Of a stretch of 56,649 bases of DNA, positions 36,117-43,469 are shown piece by piece. The notes beneath the pieces are model-generated. The model made no database searches, was not told where the DNA came from, and saw only the letters and a list, made by a program, of their open reading frames with translations. The position numbers and the translations under genes were made by a program. Positions within the stretch are counted from its first letter, which is position 1, and every line of letters starts with the position of its first letter. The stretch comes from an uncultured Blautia sp. (GTDB lineage Bacteria > Bacillota > Clostridia > Lachnospirales > Lachnospiraceae): NCBI RefSeq assembly GCF_934424005.1, contig NZ_CAKRXI010000021.1:1-56649 (forward strand). The letters run 5' to 3'.

Positions 36117-37610
36117 TTATTTTCTTACCACATTCGCTACAAGGACCGTCATATCATCTCTCGCATGATAATCGCTGTACCCGAGTGCCCGTTCCAAAAT
36201 TCCCCGGCTGATCTCTCTGGGTGTTTCGTCCTGAATATCCATAATGATCTCTTTCATTGTCTCTTCCTCACATTCGACAGGCAGCGCATCCATCACGCCA
36301 TCGGTCATCATGATCAGATAATCTCCATGATACAATTTTCTGGATGCCGTGTCAAAATCAATCCTCTGTACCAGTCCCGCCGCAAGGCTTTCTGATGAAA
36401 TAGCCTCCACCCAGTGATCACGTTTGATAAATGTCGAAGCTGCACCTGCTTTTAGAAATTCACAGATTCCCGTATAGAGATCTACTGCGCAGATATCTAC
36501 CGTAGAGAACATTCCTTCCCTGCCTTTCAGAACAAGCGCAGAATTTACCATACGTGCTGCTGTCTCCTGAGAAAAGCCGGAATCCAGAAACTGTTCCAGT
36601 AGTTCCACTACAATCTCACTTTCTCTGCATGCGTCCATACCCGATCCCATTCCATCAGACAGACACATCACAAATCTTCCACCGTCTTCCTGTCTGCAGA
36701 TATAATTATCCCCCGATACTTTTTCATTTTCTCTTGTAAGTCTGGATACTCCGTATAACATCTGATAACTGACATCTTCCACAAAATGAATCGTATGAAA
36801 TTCCCCATTTACAATACACCGGCTTCCCTGCACAGACGTCATATTACTTTCACATAACTCTGAGAGCATCTGTGCGACCTCTGTTACAGAAACACACTGT
36901 CCGCTCCTGGCACGCAGAGTAAGAAAAATCTGTCTGCGGCCTTCAACCTTGTCCATCACCCACGCAGCTTTCAAAATCACATGTTTTCTTCGCAGATTCT
37001 TTTTCAGTTCTTCCTGAAATTCCGGTTCCGCTGCTGAAATATCATACAGATCATTTGCTACCGTCTCCATAATGGCAGCTGTCTCCGTCAGCTGCTGAGC
37101 CACCGCCAGCCGGCTTTCGATCATACGATTCATCCATATAAGATTCTGTTTTTCCTGTCGAAACTGTTCGCGCACTTCTTCCAGATATTGCAATGATTTT
37201 CCGCATACGCTCCCCCATTGCATACGAAGTTTCTCAATTTCTCCTTCATCATCTTTTTCAAGAGCACGTACCAGGGCTTCTCCTCCCTGATACATTGTTT
37301 CTGCCTGACTTCCCCAGCAGATTTCCCGATGATAACAGTTACTGCACAGGCGGTCATTCGCATCCGTCAGAATATGCTCAATCTGCCCGCTGCTCAGGTA
37401 TTCCTTTTTGTACGGCATTCCATAAAATGTATCTGCAAGTTTCTGAAAAGCTGCCGCATAGCGTTCCACTTTTTCTTTCTGAGGATGATCTTCTCCAATC
37501 GGAAAGATTTCTTCTTTTTTCGACATTCTCCCCGTCAAAATAGTTTTTGCCATGTCCCGCAATATCAGCAGTACACTGATCACGAGCATGGCAATTATCC
37601 ATTCCTGCAT
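36117..37610 (-). CDS. spoIIE: SpoIIE-like PP2C phosphatase with a single membrane segment
   Basis: Sporulation phosphatase that, by analogy with B. subtilis SpoIIE, dephosphorylates SpoIIAA to release sigma-F in the forespore. 497 aa. PP2C domain from about residue 290: SGDNYI, LSDGMGSGMDA with metal Asp, VDICAVDLYTG, MMTDGVMDALP, HARDDMTVLVANVV. The middle holds a Cys-rich LCSNCYHREICW segment like SpoIIE. The N-terminus has only one helix (EWIIAMLVISVLLILRDM) in place of SpoIIE's ten. Its position (divIC - spoIIE - tilS) and an atypical promoter agree with the identification. Start ATG at 37610 follows agggggatat. Confidence 0.85.
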   Translation of the reverse strand: MQEWIIAMLVISVLLILRDMAKTILTGRMSKKEEIFPIGEDHPQKEKVERYAAAFQKLADTFYGMPYKKEYLSSGQIEHILTDANDRLCSNCYHREICWGSQAETMYQGGEALVRALEKDDEGEIEKLRMQWGSVCGKSLQYLEEVREQFRQEKQNLIWMNRMIESRLAVAQQLTETAAIMETVANDLYDISAAEPEFQEELKKNLRRKHVILKAAWVMDKVEGRRQIFLTLRARSGQCVSVTEVAQMLSELCESNMTSVQGSRCIVNGEFHTIHFVEDVSYQMLYGVSRLTRENEKVSGDNYICRQEDGGRFVMCLSDGMGSGMDACRESEIVVELLEQFLDSGFSQETAARMVNSALVLKGREGMFSTVDICAVDLYTGICEFLKAGAASTFIKRDHWVEAISSESLAAGLVQRIDFDTASRKLYHGDYLIMMTDGVMDALPVECEEETMKEIIMDIQDETPREISRGILERALGYSDYHARDDMTVLVANVVRK

Positions 37611-37667
37611 ATATCCCCCTCCCCTGATACTTCCCGGTAAGTATTACGATACTTTCACTAGAAAAAT

Positions 37668-37700
37668 ATTATAAGAGGGTTCTTTTAAAATATCTGTCAA
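37668..37700 (-). promoter_or_regulatory. spoIIE promoter with 21-bp spacer (Spo0A-dependent sigma-A type)
   Basis: Minus strand TTGACA (37700..37695) - 21 nt - TATAAT (37673..37668): both boxes perfect, spacing four bases too long for ordinary sigma-A. This is the arrangement of B. subtilis spoIIG/spoIIE promoters, which need Spo0A-P. A near-match to the 0A box (tgtcaaa vs TGTCGAA) overlaps the -35 on the plus strand. Leader about 50 nt. Confidence 0.7.
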
Positions 37701-37748
37701 ATAAAGGAGATTGTTCCAGAAAACTTTTCTGCAAAATCTCCTTTATTT
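37699..37748 (-). terminator. Hairpin/terminator at the end of divIC
   Basis: Perfect arms aaataaaggagatt (37699-37712) and aatctcctttattt (37735-37748) with a 22-nt loop; the far arm includes the divIC stop codon and the near arm abuts the spoIIE -35. T-rich tail tttatttgac on the minus strand. Confidence 0.75.
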
Positions 37749-38057
37749 CTCTTCTTCAAATACGATCTCATTTCCTTTGACAAGACCAAGCTTATCTCTG
37801 GCAACTTCGGCTATATATTCATCCGTCTGCATGTACTCTTTCTGTTCATCTATTTCCTGTGTACGTTCCTGTTCATCTGCAATAGAATCTTCGAGCGCTG
37901 ATGCCTTTGCATCGTATACAGCAATCCTCGCCTTAAGTGTACGGCTCTGATAAGTCAGTCCACCCAGCAGAAGCAGAACAACAATAGCAATTGCTGCCAT
38001 TCCAAGGTAGTTATTCGCTATTCTTTTTTTATTTTTTTTCTGTTTTGACTTTTTCAA
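37743..38057 (-). CDS. divIC: DivIC/FtsB-family septum formation protein
   Basis: Division protein of 104 aa: basic cytoplasmic tail (KKSKQKKNKKR), one membrane helix (YLGMAAIAIVVLLLLGGL) and an extracytoplasmic coiled coil with the ADEQERTQEIDEQKEY-like heptads, ending KLGLVKGNEIVFEE, the FtsB/DivIC signature end. It would join FtsL and FtsQ at the septum. Overlaps the end of yabQ by 29 nt. Same place as in B. subtilis. Confidence 0.9.
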   Translation of the reverse strand: MKKSKQKKNKKRIANNYLGMAAIAIVVLLLLGGLTYQSRTLKARIAVYDAKASALEDSIADEQERTQEIDEQKEYMQTDEYIAEVARDKLGLVKGNEIVFEEEK

Positions 38058-38415
38058 AGTGTCTGCTCCTTCTATTACACCGTAAACGTCTTTTCGTATG
38101 TCTATACGATGAAATTTTACATCTTTTTACCAGAAATAGCAACCTATTTAACACAAAATTTGCAAAAATTCCACCAAAAGCAACACCTGCCAGCATAAAA
38201 AAACGAAGTCTGCCATAATTACACTGATATAAAGCAGCAAAAAGCAACAAACCAGCCAATAACCAGTACAAAATATCCACTGTACTGTTCCATATTCTGT
38301 CGCAGGACAGACGTCTTTTCAGCATATCGGTCAGCCTGTAAACAACAAGCATCCCTACTCCTGTTTCGAAAGCGCGAAAAAAAAGCAGTATTTCCAATCT
38401 GATATAACTGCTCAT
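38029..38415 (-). CDS. yabQ: YabQ, spore cortex protein
   Basis: Membrane protein of 128 aa with several hydrophobic segments (SYIRLEILLFFRAFETGVGMLV, ILYWLLAGLLLFAAL, LRFFMLAGVAFGGIFANFV). YabQ is made under sigma-E and is needed for spore cortex formation in B. subtilis. Family identity rests on length, membrane pattern and its place between yabP and divIC. One base separates it from yabP. Confidence 0.82.
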   Translation of the reverse strand: MSSYIRLEILLFFRAFETGVGMLVVYRLTDMLKRRLSCDRIWNSTVDILYWLLAGLLLFAALYQCNYGRLRFFMLAGVAFGGIFANFVLNRLLFLVKRCKISSYRHTKRRLRCNRRSRHFEKVKTEKK

Positions 38416-38416
38416 C

Positions 38417-38713
38417 TTACCGGAACATCCTTTTCAGCAAAGGTTCTTCTTTTTTCTGCGCATTCTTCGTCAGATAAGAAACACTGTTCACTTTTCCTTC
38501 TATCTCAGCCTCTCCCTTTTCGAGGTCAAGGCTTTTTACATGAAGCTGCTCTCCTTTGATCTGCACTTTCCCGTCCTCAGTCTGAAGCAATATCTCATTT
38601 TCATTAAACGAATGAATGTCCTGAACACCTGTCAGTTTTCCATATTTACGCTCTTTTAGCGTCAGACTGTTCACTTTGCCTGTCTTTTTCTCTTCCAAGC
38701 CCACAGCTCCCAT
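38417..38713 (-). CDS. yabP: YabP, sporulation protein
   Basis: Small soluble protein of 98 aa with the YabP/YqfC fold: repeated short strands LTLKERKYGKLTGVQDIHSFNENEILLQTEDG (shown here as LTLKERKYGKLTGVQDIHSF and NENEILLQTEDG), GEQLHVKSLDLEKGEAEIEG and NSVSYL. YabP acts with YabQ in cortex assembly, under sigma-E in B. subtilis. A sigma-E-like promoter lies 16 nt upstream of the start. Confidence 0.88.
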   Translation of the reverse strand: MGAVGLEEKKTGKVNSLTLKERKYGKLTGVQDIHSFNENEILLQTEDGKVQIKGEQLHVKSLDLEKGEAEIEGKVNSVSYLTKNAQKKEEPLLKRMFR

Positions 38714-38728
38714 CCTGCATTTACTGTT

Positions 38729-38757
38729 AATCTATGTGAGAGTCCTGTCCAATAGAC
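38729..38757 (-). promoter_or_regulatory. Sigma-E-like promoter before yabP (putative)
   Basis: Minus strand GTCTATT - 14 nt - CATAGATT, resembling the sigma-E consensus (-35 KMATATT, -10 CATACANT, 14-15 bp). It falls just after the rqcP stop and in front of a gene known to be sigma-E controlled elsewhere. Weak by itself. Confidence 0.4.
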
Positions 38758-38768
38758 ACAAAAAACGA

Positions 38769-39008
38769 TCAAAGATAGCGAAAAAGATTTTCCGCGTCTT
38801 CTTTTCGAACCGTTTCTTTGATATCCAGTACCTCAACCTTTACATTTTTGCTTCCAAACTGGATTTCAATCGTATCACCGGCTTTTACCTGCGCGGATGC
38901 CTTGGCCGGACGATCATTGACCAGTACTCTTCCTGCATCGCAGGCTTCGTTTGCAACTGTTCTTCTTTTGATCAGACGAGAAATCTTTAAATATTTGTCC
39001 AGTCTCAT
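38769..39008 (-). CDS. rqcP: RqcP/YabO-like S4-domain RNA-binding protein
   Basis: Short (79 aa) S4 RNA-binding domain protein: MRLDKYLKISRLIKRRTVAN, then GRVLVNDRPAKASAQVKAGD and IEIQFGSKNVKVEV. In B. subtilis RqcP binds stalled 50S subunits with RqcH and helps add alanine tails in ribosome quality control. The ATG at 39008 is chosen since MRLDKYLK is the invariant family start and aggagg lies 11 nt upstream; an earlier frame start would run through the hup terminator. Confidence 0.92.
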   Translation of the reverse strand: MRLDKYLKISRLIKRRTVANEACDAGRVLVNDRPAKASAQVKAGDTIEIQFGSKNVKVEVLDIKETVRKEDAENLFRYL

Positions 39009-39034
39009 ATTATCAAATACCTCCTGAAATAAAC

Positions 39035-39060
39035 AAAAGGGGGAACTCACCGTTCCCCCT
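39035..39060 (-). terminator. Rho-independent terminator of hup
   Basis: Perfect 9-bp stem agggggaac/gttccccct (39038-39046 with 39052-39060), 5-nt loop, ttttgttt on the minus strand, 17 nt past the HU stop. It sits between hup and rqcP. Confidence 0.85.
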
Positions 39061-39077
39061 GAAAACACAATTTAAGA

Positions 39078-39353
39078 TTATGCGTTTACCATATCTTTCA
39101 GAGCTTTACCAGCTTTAAATTTCGGAGCTTTGGAAGCTGCGATCTTCATTGTTTCACCAGTCTGAGGATTTCTTCCTTCTCTAGCTGCTCTTTCGCTAAC
39201 TTCAAATGTACCGAATCCAACTAACTGGATTTTTCCACCTTTTTTTAATTCGTCTGCTACAACATCAGTGAAAGATTTTAATACAGCCTCTACATCTTTT
39301 TTAGAAAGGTTTGTTTCTTTCGCCATTGCTGCTACTAATTCTGTTTTATTCAT
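39078..39353 (-). CDS. hup: HU, histone-like DNA-binding protein
   Basis: Nucleoid protein of 91 aa: MNKTELVAAMAKETNLSKKD, VLKSFTDVVADELKKGGKI, FGTFEVSERAAREGRNPQTG with the DNA-intercalating arm RNPQTGE. Very typical HU. It is inserted in the mazG-rqcP-yabP run, as in several Clostridia. Own strong promoter and terminator; gaggagga ribosome-binding site. Confidence 0.97.
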   Translation of the reverse strand: MNKTELVAAMAKETNLSKKDVEAVLKSFTDVVADELKKGGKIQLVGFGTFEVSERAAREGRNPQTGETMKIAASKAPKFKAGKALKDMVNA

Positions 39354-39427
39354 GGTGTTCCTCCTCTAAATAACCTCATTCTTATTTATTGCGTAATGCT
39401 TTCTTGGCATATGCACGCTATTTACTA

Positions 39428-39456
39428 TATATAAACCTTTTATGTCAAATTGTCAA
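39428..39456 (-). promoter_or_regulatory. hup promoter overlapping the mazG stop codon
   Basis: Minus strand TTGACA - 17 nt - TATATA. The -35 box contains the TGA stop codon of mazG (39455..39453). Leader about 75 nt. Confidence 0.75.
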
Positions 39457-39854
39457 GGCTTTTCAGCTTTTTCAGGCTCTTCTTCTGTCGCTTTTTCCAA
39501 TTGTTTCAACTCTTCCCACGAAAGCCCGGCCAGTTGTTTATCCTCCGGTGAAAAAATCTTCGGATGCCGGAATTTCATTTTGGATGAAACGCCTCGAATC
39601 ACATCCTCAACAGTGAAAAATCCCTCTTCTTCCGCGATCACACTATGAAGCGCCACCTGAAACAGCACATCTCCCAGTTCCTCACAAAGATTTGTGCTGT
39701 CATTCTCTTTTGAAAGGCGGTCGATTCCTTCCAGTACCTCATTGCTTTCTTCCAGCAGATATTTTTTCAGGCTTTCATGCGTCTGCACACTGTCCCAAGG
39801 ACAATTTTTGCGTATTTTCCCGACAATTTCCATAAAATCATCAAATTCTCGCAT
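39453..39854 (-). CDS. mazG: MazG nucleotide pyrophosphohydrolase (single-domain)
   Basis: Nucleoside triphosphate pyrophosphohydrolase of 133 aa: NCPWDSVQTHESLKKYLLEE, then the acidic metal-binding EESNEVLEGID and EELGDVLFQVALHS helices, MKFRHPKIF. It lacks the second MazG repeat of the E. coli enzyme and the N-terminal methylase domain of B. subtilis YabN. Role: removing aberrant or excess NTPs. Eight nt after pgcA; starts the conserved run leading to ftsH. Confidence 0.93.
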   Translation of the reverse strand: MREFDDFMEIVGKIRKNCPWDSVQTHESLKKYLLEESNEVLEGIDRLSKENDSTNLCEELGDVLFQVALHSVIAEEEGFFTVEDVIRGVSSKMKFRHPKIFSPEDKQLAGLSWEELKQLEKATEEEPEKAEKP

Positions 39855-39862
39855 ATGCCAGT

Positions 39863-41596
39863 TTACATCATGGAATCAACCATATCCAGAACAGCTTTGC
39901 CCATGACTGCTGATTTTTCATCTGCATCTGCCAGGGATGTACCTTTTACTCCGTAGTAGAACTTAACTTTTGGTTCTGTACCAGACGGACGAACACATAC
40001 CCAGGCATCATTTGTCAGTTCATAATACAGAACATTGGAATTCGGAAGTCCTGTCGGTGTAACTTCGCCTGTTTCCAGATTTTTGATCGTGTCTGCTTTG
40101 TAATCTCTTACGGCAACCACTTTGTGTCCTGCAAATTCTGCCGGCGGATTCTGGCGAAGTGAATTCATAATATCCTGAATCTTCTGCAGACCTTCAATGC
40201 CTTTCATAGTTACAGCTTTGATATCATCTTTGTAATATCCAAACTGTTCATACATCTCGATCATTGCATCCCACAGAGTCTTACCCTGCGTCTTATAATA
40301 TGCTGCTGCTTCGCAAAGTGCCATTGTCGCAACGATTGCATCCTTATCTCGTGCATATGTACCGATCAGGCAGCCATAGCTCTCTTCAAATCCAAAGAGA
40401 TAAGATCCTTTTCCGCTCTTTTCAAATCCAAGGATCTGCTGTCCGATAAACTTAAATCCTGTAAGAACCTCGATCAGTTTTACACCATAACCCCTGGCGA
40501 TTGCATCTGCAAGGTTGGTAGTAACGATCGTCTTGATCAGTGCTCCGTCCTCCGGAAGGCTTCCGTTTACGGCTTTGCGCTGGCTGATCTCATAGTTTGC
40601 AAGAAGGCATCCGGACATGTTTCCTGTCAGGTCATGATATTCTCCGTTTTTGTCTTTGACACGAACACCAAGACGGTCTGCATCCGGGTCTGTTGCAAGA
40701 ACAAGATCTGCATCTACTTCTTTTGCAAGCTTCAGACCAAGTTCAAAAGCTTCTGCGGCTTCCGGATTCGGATAACTTACTGTTGGGAAATCTCCATCCG
40801 GCAGTTCCTGTTCTTTGACAACATAAACGTTCTCAAATCCAAGTTCTTTGAGGATTCTTCTTGCAGGAATGTTACCAGTTCCATGAAGTGGTGTGTACAC
40901 GATCTTCAGGTTCTTTCCTTCTGCCTGGATAGCATCCATATGAATAACCTGTTTCTTCAGTTCTGCCATGTATGCATCGTCCACTTCTTTGCCGATCACC
41001 TCAAAAAGGCCTGCTTTTTCTGCTTCAGCCTTGTCCATAGTCTTAACGGTATTCCAATCGGAAATTGCCTTAACTTCTCCCATGATTCCGCTGTCATGTG
41101 GCGGTGTGATCTGTGCACCGTCCTCCCAGTATACTTTGTATCCATTGTATTCCGGTGGATTATGGCTTGCAGTTACATTGATACCGGCAACACATCCCAG
41201 ATGACGTACCGCGAAAGAAAGCTCCGGTGTAGGTCTTAATGTCTCAAAGATATACGCTTTAATTCCGTTTGCTGCAAGACAAAGAGCTGCTTCCTGTGCA
41301 AATTCCGGTGACATATGACGGGAATCATATGCGATTGCAACGCCCTGGGATTTCTTATCTACTTTTGCAATATAGTTTGCAAGGCCCTGTGTTGCTCTTC
41401 TGACAACATAGATGTTCATACGATTGGTTCCGGCTCCGATGATTCCACGAAGACCAGCTGTACCAAACTCCAGATCCATATAAAAACGTTCTTTTATCTC
41501 ATTTTCGTCACCTGCAATATTTTTCAATTCCTCTTTTGTTGCTTCGTCGAAGTATGGGTTTGCAATCCACTGCTCATAAACCTCTTTGTAATCCAT
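39863..41596 (-). CDS. pgcA: Phosphoglucomutase / phosphomannomutase (PgcA type)
   Basis: Alpha-D-phosphohexomutase of 577 aa interconverting glucose-6-P and glucose-1-P. Active-site serine loop GINVTASHNPPEYNGYKVYW, metal loop LVLATDPDADRLGV, sugar-binding FGFEESYGCLIGTYARDKDA and phosphate loop VRPSGTEPKVKFYYG are intact. The long N-terminal region (MDYKEVYEQWIANPYFD) is typical of Firmicute PgcA. The ATG at 41596 is chosen for gggaggt 8 nt upstream. Would feed glycogen, teichoic acid and UDP-glucose synthesis. Confidence 0.95.
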   Translation of the reverse strand: MDYKEVYEQWIANPYFDEATKEELKNIAGDENEIKERFYMDLEFGTAGLRGIIGAGTNRMNIYVVRRATQGLANYIAKVDKKSQGVAIAYDSRHMSPEFAQEAALCLAANGIKAYIFETLRPTPELSFAVRHLGCVAGINVTASHNPPEYNGYKVYWEDGAQITPPHDSGIMGEVKAISDWNTVKTMDKAEAEKAGLFEVIGKEVDDAYMAELKKQVIHMDAIQAEGKNLKIVYTPLHGTGNIPARRILKELGFENVYVVKEQELPDGDFPTVSYPNPEAAEAFELGLKLAKEVDADLVLATDPDADRLGVRVKDKNGEYHDLTGNMSGCLLANYEISQRKAVNGSLPEDGALIKTIVTTNLADAIARGYGVKLIEVLTGFKFIGQQILGFEKSGKGSYLFGFEESYGCLIGTYARDKDAIVATMALCEAAAYYKTQGKTLWDAMIEMYEQFGYYKDDIKAVTMKGIEGLQKIQDIMNSLRQNPPAEFAGHKVVAVRDYKADTIKNLETGEVTPTGLPNSNVLYYELTNDAWVCVRPSGTEPKVKFYYGVKGTSLADADEKSAVMGKAVLDMVDSMM

Positions 41597-41672
41597 ACTA
41601 AAATACCTCCCTGTACAATGTATTTTCGACAGTTTCATTGCTGTCTTTGATAGTTCTATATTATACACCTCT

Positions 41673-42644
41673 TCAGAAGAAAAAGGAAGTACAATATCGT
41701 TTCCACGCCTCTCTCTGTCGTATCAGATTCTGCAGTTTTTCTGTATTTTTCACAGAAATCCATGTTTTGCGATGCGTATAATAATAATTTGCAAGTTTCC
41801 AGTATTTTTCAGGATAACTGAATCGAATCTTAAGATTTGTCCATTCTTCTCTGCTCACGGGTTTTATCTCATGATATACTTTCAGCATTTCTTTTCCAAA
41901 GCGAACATCCCAGTTGTATTTCTCGAGAATTTTTCTCATGAAGCGATACAGATCAGCCATCTGCGTGTCAAATCCCCAGTGTTCAAAGTTTGTAACTGCA
42001 GTTCCATTTTTTAAGATCAAAACATTATGCTGGTTATATTCTCCGTGGCAGACTTCACCCTCCGTTTCTGCTTTCCGGCGAAGTTCCTGATAACCAGACT
42101 CTCTTAATGCTGCATACGCCTCTTCTCCGTCTCTCAGGAAATCTTCTACTGTTGCCAGATATATTTTTTCAAAAGGACTGGATGGCCCCCGTTTTCTGAT
42201 AAAACTGCGGATTTTTTTTAATTCCTGATTATGCCGCAGATATCCATTTTCCAACGACGGTTCTACATAATATTCTACAGTCGGCATATGCATGCGCTGA
42301 TGCAGTTCTGCCATGGCGCGAATACTTTTGAAAATGTCTTCTTTGGAACGTGTATCGCATTCTCTGCCCTCATACCAGTACTGCATTGTATATGGAATGC
42401 CATCACGGTCGCGGCTGACCAGGTTTTCTTCCTGATTTGGAATATAGCAGTCCACCTTGCCGCCCTGACTCTGGATCTGCAGAAGCAATTCCTGTTGTTT
42501 CTGTAGTTTTTTTTCTGTTCCTTTGAATTCTTTTACAATGACAAGTCCTTTTTCTGTATGGCACAGAAGTCCGCCACGTGTCCGGGCTGTAGATTCGGCG
42601 GTGAGGCCATACTGCTCCAGTGTGCTGAGTCCATAATCATACAA
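41673..42644 (-). CDS. CotS-family spore-coat-like kinase-fold protein
   Basis: Protein-kinase/aminoglycoside-phosphotransferase fold of 323 aa like CotS/YutH/YsxE spore coat proteins: TRGGLLCHTEKGLVIVKEF (lysine of the N-lobe), IPYTMQYWYEGREC hinge, HGEYNQHNVLI and TNFEHWGFDTQMADLYRF. The usual catalytic HGD is HGE and the second metal-binding Asp region reads TNFEHW, so kinase activity may be lost, as in many coat proteins. The position close to spoIIE/yabP supports a role in sporulation. A hairpin with its Shine-Dalgarno sits in the leader. Confidence 0.8.
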   Translation of the reverse strand: MYDYGLSTLEQYGLTAESTARTRGGLLCHTEKGLVIVKEFKGTEKKLQKQQELLLQIQSQGGKVDCYIPNQEENLVSRDRDGIPYTMQYWYEGRECDTRSKEDIFKSIRAMAELHQRMHMPTVEYYVEPSLENGYLRHNQELKKIRSFIRKRGPSSPFEKIYLATVEDFLRDGEEAYAALRESGYQELRRKAETEGEVCHGEYNQHNVLILKNGTAVTNFEHWGFDTQMADLYRFMRKILEKYNWDVRFGKEMLKVYHEIKPVSREEWTNLKIRFSYPEKYWKLANYYYTHRKTWISVKNTEKLQNLIRQREAWKRYCTSFFF

Positions 42645-42651
42645 ATAAAAA

Positions 42652-42692
42652 TCCCCCTCTTGATTTTATACCTTCTATCTTATGTAGGGGGA
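42652..42692 (-). promoter_or_regulatory. Leader hairpin covering the CotS-like ribosome-binding site; overlapping sporulation-like -10
   Basis: tccccct (42652-42658) pairs with aggggga (42686-42692); the near arm is the gene's Shine-Dalgarno. On the minus strand the arm is followed by tttttat, so it is also terminator-shaped. A CATAAGAT box (42684..42677) with ACATTTT about 14 nt upstream resembles a sigma-E promoter; if that is used, the far arm is not transcribed and the hairpin cannot form. Confidence 0.4.
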
Positions 42693-42835
42693 ATCCAGAA
42701 AATGTATGGGGAAGTAATAGATTCTGTTATGAAAAAATAGTTATCTTTAAATTACGGAAGGGATGAAAATCGACACTGAATTTGCTAAGGCTTCGTCGCC
42801 TGGAAGTACTAGGCCATAACCTGCCTGTTAAAAGC

Positions 42836-42888
42836 ATCACACCCAAATGTATAACTCGCGATGCTCAGACAATGCATTTGGGTGTGAT
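42836..42888. repeat. Perfect 14-bp inverted repeat
   Basis: atcacacccaaatg (42836-42849) and catttgggtgtgat (42875-42888) with a 25-nt loop. No U-run on either strand, and no gene directly upstream on the plus strand. Confidence 0.8.
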
Positions 42889-43149
42889 AACACAGTCAGA
42901 ACATGACCAAGGACTTCCGAAAGCTCCTGCAGAAAACGCAAATTCAGCGCCGATTTTCTCCTCTTCCTGCGAATTTAAAATACCTAACATCTATATCTAA
43001 GTCAGAATCTTTCCTGCCTATACATTTTCTATGCACTGCCGTGATTCCCTGCTCGCGCCTGCGGTGCTATTTGTTTTTAGTGTCATACGCACGGTCCAGT
43101 CCTTGCCCTTCCCGGGCGGGATTTATAAAAAATATAATACGTAATAAAC

Positions 43150-43462
43150 GACAGTACATTCGTATATCAGTCCCGCTATTCCAACATAGAAAAAAAAGAC
43201 CATACAATTTGTATATCAGGATTTTCAACTTTCTGCAGGAATGTCGAGTTTTCTTAGATATGTTCTGGCTGCCTTATGAATAAAAATTGCTCTGTCTGAG
43301 CCTTCAGGCAAGTTTGCAATTTTTATGAATGCTTTTCGCAGTCAGGTTATATCTTAGATAACTCCCATTCCGAAGCCTGTTGAAAATCCGATATACAAAT
43401 GTATGGTCCATTAATTAATATTCTCTTTCCTTGCAGGAATTTCGACATACAAATGTACTGTC
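43150..43462. mobile_element. Nested palindrome, possible MITE (313 nt)
   Basis: Outer arms gacagtacattcgtatatc (43150-43168) and gacatacaaatgtactgtc (43444-43462), 17 of 19 paired. A second inner pair starts at 43198-43229 and 43379-43408, 30 of 32 paired. The centre has perfect arms taaaaattgc/gcaattttta (43281-43290, 43316-43325) around gcc-ttca-ggc. The motif (A/G)TACATTTGTAT occurs four times, twice each way. There is also a direct repeat tgcaggaat.tcga (43233 and 43432). No coding frame fits. The terminal arms suggest a miniature inverted-repeat element; no clear target duplication was found. Confidence 0.6.
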
Positions 43463-43469
43463 TAAATTT

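Larger units (their letters stand above)
42645..43469. other. 825-nt gene-free region rich in inverted repeats
   Basis: No credible gene: small frames on the plus strand (such as 42782-43000) have no ribosome-binding site and unlikely composition. Contents from left: the CotS leader; a short aggc/gcct hairpin near 42788; a 14-bp inverted repeat at 42836-42888; a gccc/gggc hairpin near 43105; and the 313-nt nested palindrome ending 8 nt before the cca stop codon. It could hold decayed mobile elements or a structured RNA. Confidence 0.6.

Noticed and set aside
42782..43000. Plus-strand 72-codon open frame in the palindrome-rich region
   Set aside because: No ribosome-binding site, crosses a 14-bp inverted repeat, and I cannot relate it to a protein family.
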